From positions 29,942,008 to 30,006,007 of the forward strand of contig CM049313.1 of assembly GCA_026874595.1 (NCBI GenBank): DNA of 64,000 nt, given 5' to 3'. The DNA comes from Sipunculus nudus (lineage: Eukaryota; Annelida; Sipuncula; Golfingiida; Sipunculidae). The translations under genes and the position numbers were made by a program. The first letter of the stretch is position 1. Each line of letters opens with the position of its first letter. Positions 1-12,290 of the stretch are shown one piece after another. The notes beneath the pieces were generated by a model. That model made no database searches and had not been told where the DNA came from. It was given only the letters and a program-made list of their open reading frames with translations.

Positions 1-1963
1 CGTTTCATGTTTTCAGACAGAACTCTGTCAAGTTTAGTCGTATCTTCACAAACTTAGGCTCATCCTTTTTCTCTTGGCGATAACTCCAAATATATTTGAT
101 GTATAAACTTGTCTGTATGTTTGTTCTTTTGTCTGTCCAGTCTCTACAGGACACAATTTTGCTTCAATCGCTTTCAAACTTATACATTTGGTGGACAATC
201 AAAAATGCAAGATCCCTATTGCTATTGGTCAATAGAGGTCAAAGGTCAAGGTCATCGAAATACCTTGAAATTTCATTTCCTTCATTACTTTGTCAATTTT
301 GGTCGTATCGTCACAATCTTAGGTTCATTTTCTTCCTCTTGGTCCTCCCCACACCTTTTGGTTGGACCACTTTTCTCTCAGATATGTAACTTGGTCAATA
401 TGTCCGTGTCTTTGTCCGCTGTCCTCATTTTTGCTTGTTTGACGGTATTTGTATCTTACATATTGTTATCTGCAAGCCAGAGTTCTTCACGAATCAGTAT
501 GTCCGTGCCTTTGTCCGCTGTCCTCGGATTTGCTTGTTTGCCAGTGCTTCAATCATTCAAATTGTATTCTGCAAGCCACAGTTTTCCACGAATCCTTTTC
601 AAACTGAAACATCCATTGTATTGTACTCATATCTAGAAACTCAATTTTCATGCTGTGGCTGTAGCCACTAGGTGGCGCTGCAGTGGATTCAATCTGACTT
701 ATCATGTTTTCGGCCATGACTTTGTCAATTTTAGTCGCATCTTCACTAACTTTTTTCTCTTGGTTTCATACACAACTTTTGTTTGACAACTTTTGTCTCA
801 TATGTGTCACTTTGTGTGTATGTCCGTGTCTTTGTCCGATGTGCCCAGTTTTACTTGCTGGCCAGTGCTTGCATCTTACATATATGAATTCACAAACCAC
901 AGTTTAGCATGAATCCTTTTGATACTGGTACATCTTACCTCTTGTAATCATATCTATAAATCCATTTTTTTTCAATTTCTTACCAATGCCGTTAGGGGGC
1001 GCTACAATCATCTTAATATGACGTTTCATACTGTTGGTGATATATCCAAAACTATTGATCTTTATTACATCAGTTATAGCTTATTATCTTGCCATGATTC
1101 TTCATTATAATCTGGTTGGATCATATCTGGTCTCCATCTTGTGTCATGCGTTGGCAGTATGTCTATCTCTTTTTCCACTGAGCTAATTTTTACCAGCTTT
1201 TCGGTGTGTGCATCTTACATTAGCTGTCTACAAGCCCCAATTCCCCAATTTTGCATGAATACTTTCGAGACACGTACACCTTTCCTTCTGCACTAATATC
1301 TAGACACTTTTTTTTATTTTTCTGGCTGTGGCCGCTTGGGAGAGCTGCAGTCTACCCACACTTACGTCATATTTCGGCCATATCTCTAAAAATATTAGTC
1401 TTAATTACACCCATTATAGCTAATCTTCTTCGTCTTAGTCTTTGACATAAATTGATCAAGTCATCTGGTCATATCCGTTATCACTTTGTCAGTGTATGTC
1501 TTTTTTCGCTGATCTAATTTTCGCTTGCTCCCTGGTGCTTTTATCTTACATGTATCAACCAACAAGCCACAGTTTTACATACATTCTTTTGAAACTGATA
1601 TAAAATATGTCTTCCATTATTATTTAGAGCATTGTTTTGTTTGCTTCAATATAACCGCTAGACGGCGCCGAGGTCTTGTCTGTCTGTTTGTCTGTCTGTC
1701 TGTTTGTTTGTCTGCACTCTCCTGGCCACAATTTTGCCACAATCACCTTGAAACTTACAGGGATGATGAACAATATAATTTCTAGGTGCCCTATTGTTTT
1801 TGGTTAAAATAGGTCAAAGGTCAAGGTCAAGGTCGTCAAAACTTCTCAAAACGGTTTTTTCTTCATATCTTTGTCACTATTAGTCGTATCTACTTCAACA
1901 ATAGCTTATTTTAATCGTCATTCCAAGGCCTGTCATCTGGTGTGTAGCTGACTCAAATTTGCC

Positions 1964-1977
1964 GTAACCATGGTTAC
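1964..1977. promoter_or_regulatory. RFX X-box-like perfect palindrome
   Basis: The 14-mer GTAACCATGGTTAC is its own reverse complement and resembles the RFX X-box consensus (GTTNCCATGGNAAC type). Equivalent boxes recur at the same place in each composite unit, always after 'tgtgtagctgactcaaatttgccg'. Whether any RFX protein binds here is unknown; the match is by eye only. Confidence 0.35.
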
Positions 1978-2272
1978 AAATTTTGTGGGAAAGTCATGAT
2001 ATTCGAAAATAAGGGGTCTTATTTTTCTAACTTTGTCAGTTTTAAAGCTAGAGTGATCTAGTTTTTTTGCCTCAGGTAGCATTCAACTAGCACTACAAGA
2101 TTTTATTACAAGTCTTGCAGTATATTGTAAAATATCTCGTGAATAGAGATATTTCGAGATTTCATTCATCTTGCGCCAAAGGCCACATTATTGCAGGAAT
2201 CTTTTTGAAACTGACATATTATAAGTCCTACACTAGTATCTCGAAATCGTTTTTCATTTTTTTTAAATAGGG

Positions 2273-2288
2273 CCGCTAGGGGGCGCTG
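2273..2288 (+). promoter_or_regulatory. CTCF-like core motif (representative of about 30)
   Basis: CCGCTAGGGGGCGCTG fits the conserved CTCF core (CCNCNAGGGGGCGC type). It is the most conserved stretch of the 330-bp monomer. Similar cores, all on the plus strand, start at 665, 989, 1655, 2600, 3243, 4179, 5362, 5574, 6643, 7354, 7685, 10278, 10603, 11789, 12120, 13548, 13879, 14210, 15279, 15612, 15943, 16274, 17357, 19064, 19392, 19746, 20072, 20400, 20446 and 20779. Function is not shown; a repeat consensus can match by chance. Confidence 0.4.
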
Positions 2289-3571
2289 GATGCAAACCTC
2301 CCGAACATATCATATTTTGGCCATATCTCCAAAATTATAAGCTTCAATTACATAAACTATAGCTTATTTTCTTCCTCTGGGTCTTCTCCATAACCTAGTG
2401 TAGTCATCTGGTCACACTTTTGTGACACTTTGTCAGTGTGTCTGTCTGTTTGTCAGTTGTACTCAAATTCGCCTGCTCGCTCTTGCGTCTCACATATAGC
2501 ATTCTACAGGCCACCGTTTTGAAAGAATCCTTTTGAAACTATAACATCTTAAGTCTTACACTAATATCTCGAAACCGATTTTTCATTTTCCGGATATGGC
2601 CGCTAGGGGGCGCTGAACTCGAACCTCTCCCAACATATCATGCTTTGGCAATATCCCCAAAACTATAAACCTCAGTAACATAAACTGTAGCTTTTTTCTT
2701 CCTTTGGGTCTTCTCCATAACCTGGAGTAGTCATCTGGACTCAATCTTGAGTCACTTTTTCAGTGTTTTCGTCTGTTTGTCAGTTGTCCTCAAATTCGCC
2801 TGCTTGTTGGTTCTTGCGTCTAACATATAGCATTCTGTAGGCCACAGTTTTGACGGAATCCTTTTGAAACTATTTCATCTTATGTCTTACACTAATTTTT
2901 TAAAATGAATTTTTCATTTTCCTGATATGGCCGACCCTCACACACATACCATTGTATTGGCCATATCTCTACACCCAAAGCCTCACTTACATAAGCTATA
3001 GCATATTTTCTTCCTTTGAGTCTTCTCCATAACCTGATTAAGGCATATGGTTTAAATCTTCTGTCACTTTGTCAGTGTGTCCATCTGTTTGTCCGTTATC
3101 CTCAAAGTCGCTTGCTTGCTGGTTCTTACGCCTTACATATAGCATTCTACAGGCCACAGCTTTGACGGAATCCTTTTGAAACTGGGACATCTCATGTCAT
3201 ACACTAATAATACGAAACGCATTTGTCGTCTTCGGAATATGTTTGCTAGAGGGCGCTACAGTCGAGCCTCCCAAGTATATCATTAATTCGCCATACCTCC
3301 AAAACTATAAATCCTAATTACATAAATTATAACTCATTTTCTTCCTTTGAATCTTCTCAATCACCAGGTTATGTCATCTGGTGTCAATCTTGTCTCACAA
3401 AGTCAGTATGTCTGTCTGTTCGTCTTTTGTTGTCAGCTTTGTCTGCTTGCCTGTTCTTTTGTCTCATATGTCATTCTACGGGCCACATATTCTCAGCAAT
3501 GTCCCTGAGAGTCATTCCATTAATAGAAAACCGACAATATGTTCTGTCTGTCCGTCTGTGTTTCACTTCCG

Positions 3572-3610
3572 ATTTCCGGCAAGCGTTCGACCTATGGTCG
3601 TCTAGTTTGT
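3572..3610 (+). repeat. Composite-unit junction (terminal motif)
   Basis: The sequence 'atttccggcaagcg' followed by the inverted repeat CGACC-TAT-GGTCG and 'tctagtttgt' marks the end of one composite unit and the start of the TGTCTG-rich leader of the next. The same junction occurs at 6021-6058, 11091-11128, 14681-14720, 16746-16784 and 18461-18500. Because it is conserved and always precedes the same leader, it may be an ancestral element terminus. Confidence 0.6.
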
Positions 3611-6020
3611 CTGTTTGTCTGTCTGTCTGTGCTCTACAGGCCACAATTTTGCACCAATCGTCCTGAAACTTATAGATAAAGTGTATGATCTGTTCTCCTC
3701 GGAGCCCATTGTTTTTGGACATGATCGGTCAAAGGTCAAGGTCAGGGTCACCGAAAAACCTAAAATCTTTATTTTCTTCATATCTTCGTCAATAATAATC
3801 GTAGCCGCATAATCTGTAGCTCATTTTTTTCCTCTTTATGTTAGCTTTCCAGGTGCTAGCAAAATTTTGCGGTCAATGGTTACATTGGTGACGTATTTTG
3901 GGGGAAAATCAGAAAATTAGAAAATTTCCCTCCAATTTTCTCATTTTTTAAGTTAGAGAGGTCTAGTTTTTTTGCATTGTGTAGCATTTAACATGCCCTA
4001 TGCAAAGTTATTGCAAGTCTTGCAAAATCCCGTGCGATTTCTCGTCAAACGAGATTTTTCGAGATTTCATTAAATATGACCTTGAGGTCGCCATTTTTTT
4101 TAACTATGGCTTTGAAAATGACACATTATGTGTTATTTATAAATATCTCGAAATCAATTTTTCATTTTTTGGAAATATCCACCAGGGGGCGTGGTACATG
4201 AAACACTGTAACATATCATTTTTCTGCAATATCTCTAAAAATATTAAACGTGACACAATGTTTATTGTCTTATCTGAAACTAGGATCATTGGCTTATTAC
4301 TGCGTACATGTAGCTTTGTGCTGCTGTTTCCATGGTAACCAAATTTTTGGGTAAAACTTGAAGATCTGAAAATATGTAGTTTTTGGCTTCTATCTCGGTA
4401 AATTTTTATGTTTAAGGGTCTAGTTTTTTTGCATAAGGCTGCTTCCTCTTGGTTCTCAGTCATTCAATTGCAGGTCTCGTCAAATCTCGCTCGGTTTATT
4501 GTCAAACGAGAAATTACGAGATTTCACAGAAATGCTTATAACTTGATCACGGTTAATGCCAAAATGGAGTAGTTTTCAGCATTTGGTAGCATTTCAGAAG
4601 CCGGACATGATTATACTGCAAATCTCGCCACATCTCGTATCATCTCCCGCCAAACGAGAATATTTTAGATTTCGAACAAATGTCTTTATCTCGGTCATTT
4701 TTATGCTAGATATTTTATTTTTCTATTGTTCAAGAATCATTTGACTAGTTTTAAGTGACAAAAGTGAATATCTCGTAAAATCTCGCACCATTTGTCGTCA
4801 AACGAGAACAGAGGACCATATAAACAAATGCCTATAATGCTGTCATTTTTTACACTACAGATATATAGTTTTCTGCATGTGACAGCGTCTGACACTCTCA
4901 GTCATATTATGTGATTATATAGCAATTCTCGTCAAATCTCGCCTCGTTTTTTATCAAATGATGAAGATACATCCAATTGCCGTGAGCACAAGTGGCTTCA
5001 GGGTTGACCGGTAAGTGCCGGCAAGGCCATTACAGTTGCAAGTTGGCGTGCCCGGTCGTCCATGAATTTCACAAAGCAGCATTGAATAGAGGACAAAAGC
5101 CGCTAAATTTGAATTGAACACACCTGTTATTTTCATTGTGTCCCCTTGTGGTGCCACTTGTGTTGCCAGGAACCACTGGCAAATCTTTCAAACCAGGGAC
5201 GGATCCCCGATTTTGCAGTTGGGTGTGTCAAAATATGGGCGGATCCCTGGTTTAGCAGTTGGGGGAGGGAGGGGGCAGGGGGTTAAATTTTAATTATACA
5301 TCAAATATTTATAATAAAAAATATAATATTTCGAAACTTATTTTTTTCTTTTGGAAAATAGCCGCGAGATGGCGTTGCAGCAATCATTATTGTGCGATAT
5401 CTCCAAAACTATACACACTGTCACAACATTGATTGCAGAATCTGATACTAGATTTAATGCGTTTATCCTCCTGGGGACTCTGTCATATCCTACAGGGGTT
5501 AAATTTTAATCATAAATCAAATATATATAATAAAAAATCTGGGAACTTATTTTTTTTTCCTTTTAGAAAATAGCCGCCAGATGGTGCTGCAGCAATCATT
5601 ATTGTGCCATATCTCGAAAACTATAGACAGTGTTACAACATTGATTGCAGCATCTGAAACCAGTTTTAACGGGTTTATCCTCGTGGGGACTCATTCTGTC
5701 ATATTCTTCTATTACCACGGGGACCTAATATACGTTACAATAATATTCTTCTTTTTCTTAAATTTCAAAATATGGAGTTTTTTTATTCTAATAGACGGTT
5801 TTCCATTCTCCATGACAGGAGTACATGCCCTTCACATGGAGTTTTTTCCCGTCTGTCTGTCTGTCTGTCTGTCTACTCGTCTGCGACTTTTGAAAATCAG
5901 CATAACCACAAAAATTGTGCTTCTGTTTCTGCCATAATTGGGGTAATTCATTTGACCAGTTCCAAATGTAACCTGAATGTCTGCTGTATGTTGTCTCCTA
6001 GTTTGACTTTCTTATTTCCC
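3611..6020 (+). repeat. Composite repeat unit with TCTCG foldback array and 215-bp tandem pair
   Basis: The order is: a TGTCTG leader; 'ctacaggccacaattttgca'; an AGGTCA-rich block (3726-3749); the 'ggtctagtttttttgca' block; a TCTCGT-CAA-ACGAGA foldback (4040-4054); and a monomer whose core reads CCACCAGGGGGCGTGG (4179). Degenerate TCTCG/ACGAGA blocks follow at about 4480-4960. A GC-richer segment (4960-5170) has a diverged partner at 7110-7220. Two direct copies of a roughly 215-bp segment (about 5279-5485 and 5493-5700) each hold a degenerate CTCF-like core (5362, 5574). The unit ends with a roughly 200-bp tail (5850-6020), repeated at 10900-11090, that leads into the junction. Confidence 0.7.
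4040..4054. repeat. TCTCGT-CAA-ACGAGA foldback (representative)
   Basis: A perfect 6-bp inverted repeat with a 3-nt loop. It is followed by 'tttttcgagattt', which can extend alternative pairings. Similar foldbacks recur near 4800, 6508, 11655, 13415, 15144, 17222 and 18130. They form the centre of a subrepeat found in each composite unit. Confidence 0.6.
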
Positions 6021-6058
6021 CTTCCGGCAAGCGTTCGACCTCTGGTCGTCTAGTTTGT

Positions 6059-7240
6059 TTGTCTGTCTGTCTGTATGTATGTCCGAGCGCTACAGGCCAC
6101 AATTTTAAAGCAATCGCTCTGAAACTTTTACATTAAGTGTAAAATCGGTTCTCCTCGGAGCCTATTGTTTTTGGCCATGATCGGTCAAAGGTCAAGGTCA
6201 GGGACATCAAAAGTTCTCAAAACGGTTTTTTCTTCATATCTTTTTTTGTATAAAGCGTATCTACTTCAACTGTAGCTCATTTTAATTGTCATTCCAAGGC
6301 CTTTCATCTAAGGTGTAGCTGACTCAAATTTGTTGTTACCATGGTTACGTATTTTTGGGTAAAAGTGATGAAAATCGAAAATCAATGGACTAATTTTTCT
6401 AACTTTGTCAGTTTTAAAGCTAGAGAGGTCTAGTTTTTTGCACCAGATAGTACTGAATAAGCTTTTTATCATACAAGTGAAAGTCTCGTAAAATCTCGCA
6501 CCATTTCTCGGCAAACGAGAGATTCCGAGATTTCATTAAATATGACCTACAGGTCGCATTTTTTTAACAGTGGCTTTGAAATTGATATATTTTTTGTCAT
6601 TTATAAATATCTCGAAATCAATTTTTCATTTTTTGGAAATAGCCACCAGGGGGCCTGGTACATGAAACAGTGTAACATATCATTTTTCTGCAATATCTCA
6701 AAAAATATTAAACGTGACACCATATTTTTGGTCGTATCTGAAACTAGGAACATTGGCTTATTCCTCCGCACATGTAGCTTTGTGCTGCCGTTACCATGGT
6801 TACCAAATTTTGGGGTAAAACTGGACAATCTGAAAATAGGGAGTTTACCTGCTGCTATCTCTGTTGATATTTGCGATAGAAAGGTCTGGTTTTCGGCTTT
6901 AGATAGCATTCCTTTAGTTCTAGGTCATTCAATAGCAAGTCGCGTCATATCTCGCACCGTTTCTCGTGAAACGAGAACACGTGACCATTCAAAGAAATGC
7001 CTGTACTTGTGTCATTTTTTACGCTACAGACACACGGTTTTCAGCGTTGGGTAGCGTCTGACACTCGCAGTCACATTCAGGGGTCATATTGTAAGTCTCG
7101 TCAAATCTCGCGCCGTTTTTCACCAAACCACGAAGACACGTGCCGTCGCCGCTAGTGCCGGCAGGGTCCCTAAAGGTGGCGGCCGGCGTGTGCAGCGGTG
7201 CGTGACGGCCTTTCCGGGCCCTATCTATTATCATACATGT
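6059..7240 (+). repeat. Composite repeat unit, shorter version
   Basis: The unit has the same order as the preceding one: leader, AGGTCA-rich block (about 6182-6204), X-box-like GTTACCATGGTTAC (6335-6348), 'ggtctagttttttgca', foldback near 6508, monomer with core CCACCAGGGGGCCTGG (6643), and a second X-box-like copy (6790-6803). It ends in a GC-rich segment (7110-7220) homologous to 4960-5170. The open frame 6542-7054 crosses repeat modules and has no recognisable domain. Confidence 0.65.
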
Positions 7241-7245
7241 TACTT

Positions 7246-7945
7246 TATTACTTGCCGGAAATCTTCGATTTTCGCAAGTATGTTGGTCAGTCCCGTATGT
7301 TTGTTGATTTTACACTAAAATCTCGAAACTTATTTTTCATTTTCCGGATATGGTTGCTAGGGGGCGCTGTACTAGACCCTTCCAAACAAATCAGTTTAAG
7401 GACATATTTCCGTGAGAGTAAACCTATATTACACAAACTGTAGCTTATTTTCTTTCTCTTGGCCTTCTTCAAAACATGGTCAAGTCATCTGGTTTCCATC
7501 TTGTGTCACTTTGTCAGTATGTCTGTCTGTTTGTCAGTTGTCCTCAAATTCGCCTGCTTGCTAGTTCTTGCATCTCACATATAGCAATCAACAAGCCAGA
7601 TATTTGGAGGAATCCTGTTGAAACTATTTCAACTTATGTCATACACTAATATCACGGAACGCAATTGACGTCTTCAGGATATGTCCACTAGAGGGCGCTG
7701 CAGTCGATCATCCCCAATATATCATAATTTGGCCATATCTCCCAAACTGGATACATAAATTACATAAACTATAGCTTATTTTCTTCCTCTCAGTCTTCTC
7801 CATAACTTGGTTACGTCATCTTGTCTCCATCTTGTGTCCCTTTGTAAAGATGTCTGTTTGTTTGTCAGTTGTCCTCAGATTCGCCGGCTTGTTGGTTCTT
7901 GCGTCTCACTTTTAGCATTCTACAGGCCACAGTTCTGAAAGGATC
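7246..7945 (+). repeat. Hairpin module plus two 330-bp monomers
   Basis: It starts with a diverged copy of the 60-bp hairpin module ('cttgccggaaatcttcgat', about 7247-7307). Two monomers follow, with cores at 7354 (TTGCTAGGGGGCGCTG) and 7685 (CCACTAGAGGGCGCTG), 331 bp apart. The sequence then changes to the AGGTCA-rich minisatellite. Confidence 0.65.
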
Positions 7946-8945
7946 ATTTTTAGCTCAGCTGACTTTGTCCGTCATCCTTCCGTCTGTCCATCCGGCCGTC
8001 CGTCCGTTAGCAGGGCACAAATGGAACCGTAGGGGCTAGGGCCATGAACCCAATGTAGTCTTAGAGGTTCTAAAAAGATCTCATTGCAAACCTTAAATTA
8101 GGTCACTGTGACCTATATTCTCGAAGTTACAGAGTGTGTTTGCACCATCCAGAAATAATTCTTTTAGCCAAAATTTTCATCCCAAACCTTCCATCTTTCA
8201 CATAAAGCTCCCCTACCAGCAGGTGAAAGACCATAATTATTTTGAGGTCAAAAGGTCAAAGGACAAGGTCACAGGAGCCACTTTTTATTAAAGCCTGCTG
8301 AAGCATTTTAAGCCAAATCTTTCATCCCAATTCTTTAATCTTTTACATGTAGTTCACCTACTAAGTGGGGTAGGAATCCTATAGATTTTGAGGTCACTAG
8401 CCTTTTCACTCCATACCTTCCAGCACTGATATCGTTTCTCTGCAAACAGGGGAAAAGACCTGTTGATTTTGAGGTCAAAGGTCAAGTTCACAGCACCCAC
8501 TTCTAATGTGGAGACATTTTCAGGCAAACATTTCAATCTATACCTTCTATCTGTCATATATGGCTTACCTACCAATAAGAAGTTCAAAAGGTCAAAGGTC
8601 AAGGTCACAATACTTAATCGTTCTTAATGCTTGTGAACATATTTCAAGTGAAACTGTTCAACCCAAACCTTTAGTCTTTCACATATGCCACATATGCATC
8701 ACTCAATTTGATTTAAAGTTTATATTTATGGGTCTTTTTGCTTGAAGAAATAACTGATTGATTTTGGGGTCAGCTGGTCAGGAGGTTAAAAAGGTTGCAG
8801 GTCAAAGTTATTCACTCATTGGTTGCCAAGTAATTACACCAGATTTAAGTCGTTAGTAGTTACCCATCATTTAGAAAGAATCTAGTTGATATGTGGGCAA
8901 CAGGCCAAGGTCACAGGTCAGGGATGTTCACAATAACTTATTTTG
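7946..8945 (+). repeat. AGGTCA-rich degenerate minisatellite
   Basis: Diverged units of roughly 110-150 bp share 'gattttgaggtcaaaggtcaaggtcac', 'aacctttcatctttcacatatagct' and 'cacctactaagtgggg'-like pieces. It begins after a CCGTCCGTCC-type stretch (7965-8010). Half-sites of the AGGTCA type recur every 20-150 bp, for example at 8100, 8251, 8474, 8592 and 8910. There is no coding capacity. Confidence 0.65.
8100..8114. promoter_or_regulatory. Perfect ERE-type inverted repeat AGGTCA-CTG-TGACCT
   Basis: AGGTCACTGTGACCT is a perfect 6-bp inverted repeat with a 3-bp spacer, identical in form to the consensus oestrogen-receptor element. It lies inside the AGGTCA-rich minisatellite. Binding is inferred from the consensus only. 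Confidence 0.4.
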
Positions 8946-10200
8946 TAGAACATCTCTATTGTTCTTTTATATACAACTATTGCACTCCAGCTAGTACATC
9001 TCACTGTGTGGCTGTAATTGTGAGTGACACTGGTACATATGACTCCCTTTTGTATCAGCCTATTGAGTGATAAGGCTGAATGATAAGTACCTCGTTACTG
9101 CATAACAAAAACACAGTTGTCGGAATGCTTCAGGCAGGCATTAAGACTATGAGAGTATAGTGTTAAGGTTTAGCAACTGATTTATAAGATGATTGGAACA
9201 TTTTGCAATTTATTTTATGGAATCATAGCAATAAACTTACTTTCCTAGTTATCTGAATATTTTTATATAAATCACAACATATAAAATCAAGTGTTTGTTC
9301 TCATAATTGTTGATATGTACCTGGATTTAGGATGGCTTTTTTTCATTACAAGACTCTTAGGCCTACTTTCTGTTTCTTTTCTTTCAGGTTTTGCAGTTTA
9401 CCTACCCTGCTGACCCCATTGAAAAGCAGAGTGATAATAAAAAATATTGGACTTACACTTTTTACATTTGCATATCTATAAATCTGATATGAGGGCCTGA
9501 ACATGCCTTTTGAATTGTTTTGGACATTCATTTCTGTAACATCCTTTGGAGAATTTTCACCCAAGTTTGGTCTCTTATTGGAGGATGTGTGATATCAAAT
9601 GTCTGACTTGTCAGAAATCCATTATGTCTGCCAGTTAGCCACCTTAGAAATCTTTTTTTTCGGTGCAGTTTCAGTGAAGTTGAAGATGGCCACCAGGCAA
9701 CGATCTTTAAATTCCTTTTGATCATATTATCTCAAGAACTGTTAAAGTGAATGCAGTCGGAAGTATATTAATGTAATCTTGCAAAAGATTGGGTCAAATA
9801 TTTCTTAATAAATATTAGCATCATTTATCCAGGTGCAGTATAGTTGGCTTGTATTGAATAAAAATTCACACAGAAGCACCCGTTTCTCAATAATTCTTGC
9901 ATGGATTTCCTTGATTATTGCTATATATTTTGATCTTATATTTGCCCTTTGTGGTGTTCCCTTTGAGACTGACAGGCATCACGCAAGCTATGGGAATAGT
10001 TCCTGAAAGCTTAACAATCATACATTTTTCCTCAGACCATCAAGTCACTGTGTTTTAACCAGAAATAGGTGATATATATTTCTGTTGTCGTAGGAAATTT
10101 CAACATATTGGCAAATTGGTTCTTCAAAATCTGACTGGAAGTTGTGAATCTCGGCCCATGATGTGGCAGGTCATGCTTGGCAGTTGAGCGGCATGACCCA
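8946..10200. other. AT-rich sequence without recognisable features
   Basis: This is a break in the tandem array. No monomers, microsatellites or supported coding frames are visible. Two short minus-strand frames (9346-9564, 9528-9725) show no domain and no coding signal. Confidence 0.5.
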
Positions 10201-10204
10201 TGGG

Positions 10205-11090
10205 TCACTTGTTAAACTATTACATCTTATATCTTACAGTAATATCTCGAAACAGATTATTCATTTTCCGGATATTGCCAATAGGGGGCGCTGCACTCGC
10301 CCCTCCCCTATACATATATTTTTGGCCATATCTACAAAACTGTAAACCTCAATTACAAACACATATTGTCTTCCTTTGAATCTACGCCATAATCTGAGTA
10401 AGTCATCTGGTCTTATTCTTGTGTCTCTTTTTCAGTATGTCTGTCTGTTTGTCAGTGATCCTCAATTTCGCCTGCATGCTGGATCTTGCGTCTTACACTT
10501 AGCAATCTTCAGGCCACAGTTTTGCAAGAATCCTTTTGGAATTGGAACATCTTATTTCTAACATTAAAATCTCAAAATAAATTTTTAATTTTGGGGATAT
10601 GGCCACTAGGAGATGCTGCAATAGAGCCTCCACACCATACCATTTTTTACCATATCTCCGACATTATAAACTTTACCTACTAAAACTATAGCTCATTTGG
10701 TTCTCTTAACGTTCCCCACCTTTCTGGTAATCTGTTATCTCAGGTGTGTGAGTATATCTGTCTGTTTTGAGCTATGTCTGCTTTGATCTTCTTTTGTGTG
10801 ATATATGTCGTTCAACAGGCCAAACTTTCCAGCAATCGCTTTAAAAGTCATTCAATTGATAGAAAATGACAGTTTGTCCTTTTTGTCCAATCTGTATGTC
10901 ATTTCAGTCCAGCAAGCTCTCGTTTTGTCTGTCTGTCTGTTTGTCTGTCTACTCGTCTACGACTTTTGAAAATTAGTAAAACCACATAAAGATGTGCTTA
11001 TGTTTTCCAAACAATAGGGGTTGGTCATTTGACCTGTTCCCAATGTTTTTTGCCTTTTTGCTGTCTGTTAGTTTGACTTTCTAATTTCTA
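10205..11090 (+). repeat. Two 330-bp monomers and composite tail
   Basis: Monomers with cores at 10278 (CCAATAGGGGGCGCTG) and 10603 (CCACTAGGAGATGCTG) are followed by the roughly 200-bp tail (10900-11090: 'actcgtct..cgacttttgaaaat', 'ggtcatttgacctgttccca') also seen at 5850-6020. This ends at the 11091-11128 junction. Confidence 0.65.
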
Positions 11091-11128
11091 CTTCCGGCAA
11101 GTCCCGACCTATGGTCGTCTAGTTTGTT

Positions 11129-11200
11129 GCTTGCCGGAAATCTTCGATTTCTGCAAGCAGGTTGGTCAGTCGCGGATGTCTGTTTGTCTGTTTGTTTGTT

Positions 11201-11231
<31 letters not shown>

Positions 11232-12290
11232 GTACTCTCTACAGGCCATAATTTTAAGGCAATTGCCTTATAACTTATACAGCTGGTAGACAAGCAAAAG
11301 TCCTCGGGGCCTATTGTTTTTGGACAATACAGGTAAAAAGGTCAAGGTCAAGGTCATCAAAACTTCTCAAAACTTTTTTTCATATCTTTGTCACTATTAG
11401 TTGTATCTTCTTCAAACATAGCTCATTTAAAACGTCATTCCAAGGCCAGTCATCTGGTGTGTAGCTGACTCAAATTTGCCGTAACCATGGTTACGAATTT
11501 TTGGGAAAAAGTCATGATATTCTGAAATAAGGGGTCTTATTTTTCTAACCTTGTCAGTTTTAAAGCTAGAGAGGTCTAGTTTTTTGCATCAGGTAGCATT
11601 TAACAAGTACTGCAAGATTTTATTAAAATTCTCGCGATATCTCGTACAATATCTCGTCAAACGAGATATTTCGAGATTTCAGTAATCTTGCCCTGGAGGC
11701 CACAGTTTTGCAGGAATCTTTTTGAAACTGACATATCGTAAGTCCTACACTATTATCTCGAAATCAATTTTTCATTTTTTGAATTCGGCCGCTAGGGGGC
11801 GCTGGGTGCAAACCTCTCCAACATATCATGTTTTGGCAATACCTTCAAAATTATAAGCCTCAATTACATAAACCATAGCTTATTTTCTTCCTCTGAGTCT
11901 TTTCAAAATCCTGGTGTAGTCATTTCGACTCGATCTTGAGTCACTTTGTCAGTGTGTCCGTCTGTTTCTCAGTTGTCCTCAAATTCGCTTGCTTGCCGGT
12001 TCTTGCGTCTCACATATAGCATTCTACAGGACACAGTTTTGAAAGAATCCTTTTAAAACTATTACATCTTATGTCTTACACTAATATCTCGAAACCGATT
12101 TTTCATTTTCCAGAATTGGCCGCTAGGGGGCGCTACACATGACCCTCACACACATATCATCATATTGGCCATATCTCTAAAACCCAAAGACTCAATTACA
12201 TAAACCATAGCTTATGTTCTTTGTCTGAGTCTTCTCCATAACCTGGTTAAGTCATCTGGTCTCGGTCTTGTGTCACTTTGTCAGTATGTC
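11129..12290 (+). repeat. Composite repeat unit beginning with a hairpin module
   Basis: A single 60-bp hairpin module (11129-11188) follows the junction directly. Next come the TGTCTG leader, an AGGTCA-rich block (11331-11354), a perfect X-box-like palindrome (11481-11494), the foldback block and monomers with cores at 11789 and 12120 (331 bp apart). The unit is cut at about 12290 by the unrelated 12291-12718 segment. Confidence 0.7.

Larger units (their letters stand above)
1..3571 (+). repeat. Head-to-tail array of diverged ~330-bp monomers with a CTCF-like core
   Basis: This stretch consists of repeated monomers in one orientation. A typical monomer runs: a 'cacagttttg..gaatccttttgaaact' segment, 'acactaatatctcgaaa', 'tttttcattttccggatatggccgctagggggcgctg', 'catatctccaaaactataa', 'attacataaactatagcttattttcttcctctgggtcttctccataacctgg', then 'cactttgtcagtgtgtctgtctgtttgtcagttgtcctcaaattcgcctgcttgc'. 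CTCF-like cores start at 665, 989, 1331 (degenerate), 1655, 2273, 2600 and 3243, mostly about 330 bp apart. A copy near 2929 has lost the core. An AGGTCA-rich block (236-255 and 1811-1834) and a CCATGG palindrome (1964-1977) interrupt the array. The short open frames here arise from TGTCTG runs and are not genes. Confidence 0.8.

Noticed and set aside
96-1785. Plus-strand open frames rich in VCLFVCLSVC
   Set aside because: They are translations of TGTCTG/TTTGTC runs in tandem repeats and occur in overlapping frames without domains.
6542-7054. 170-codon plus-strand frame
   Set aside because: It spans repeat modules found elsewhere with stops. The parallel frame at 4000-4338 is the same module.
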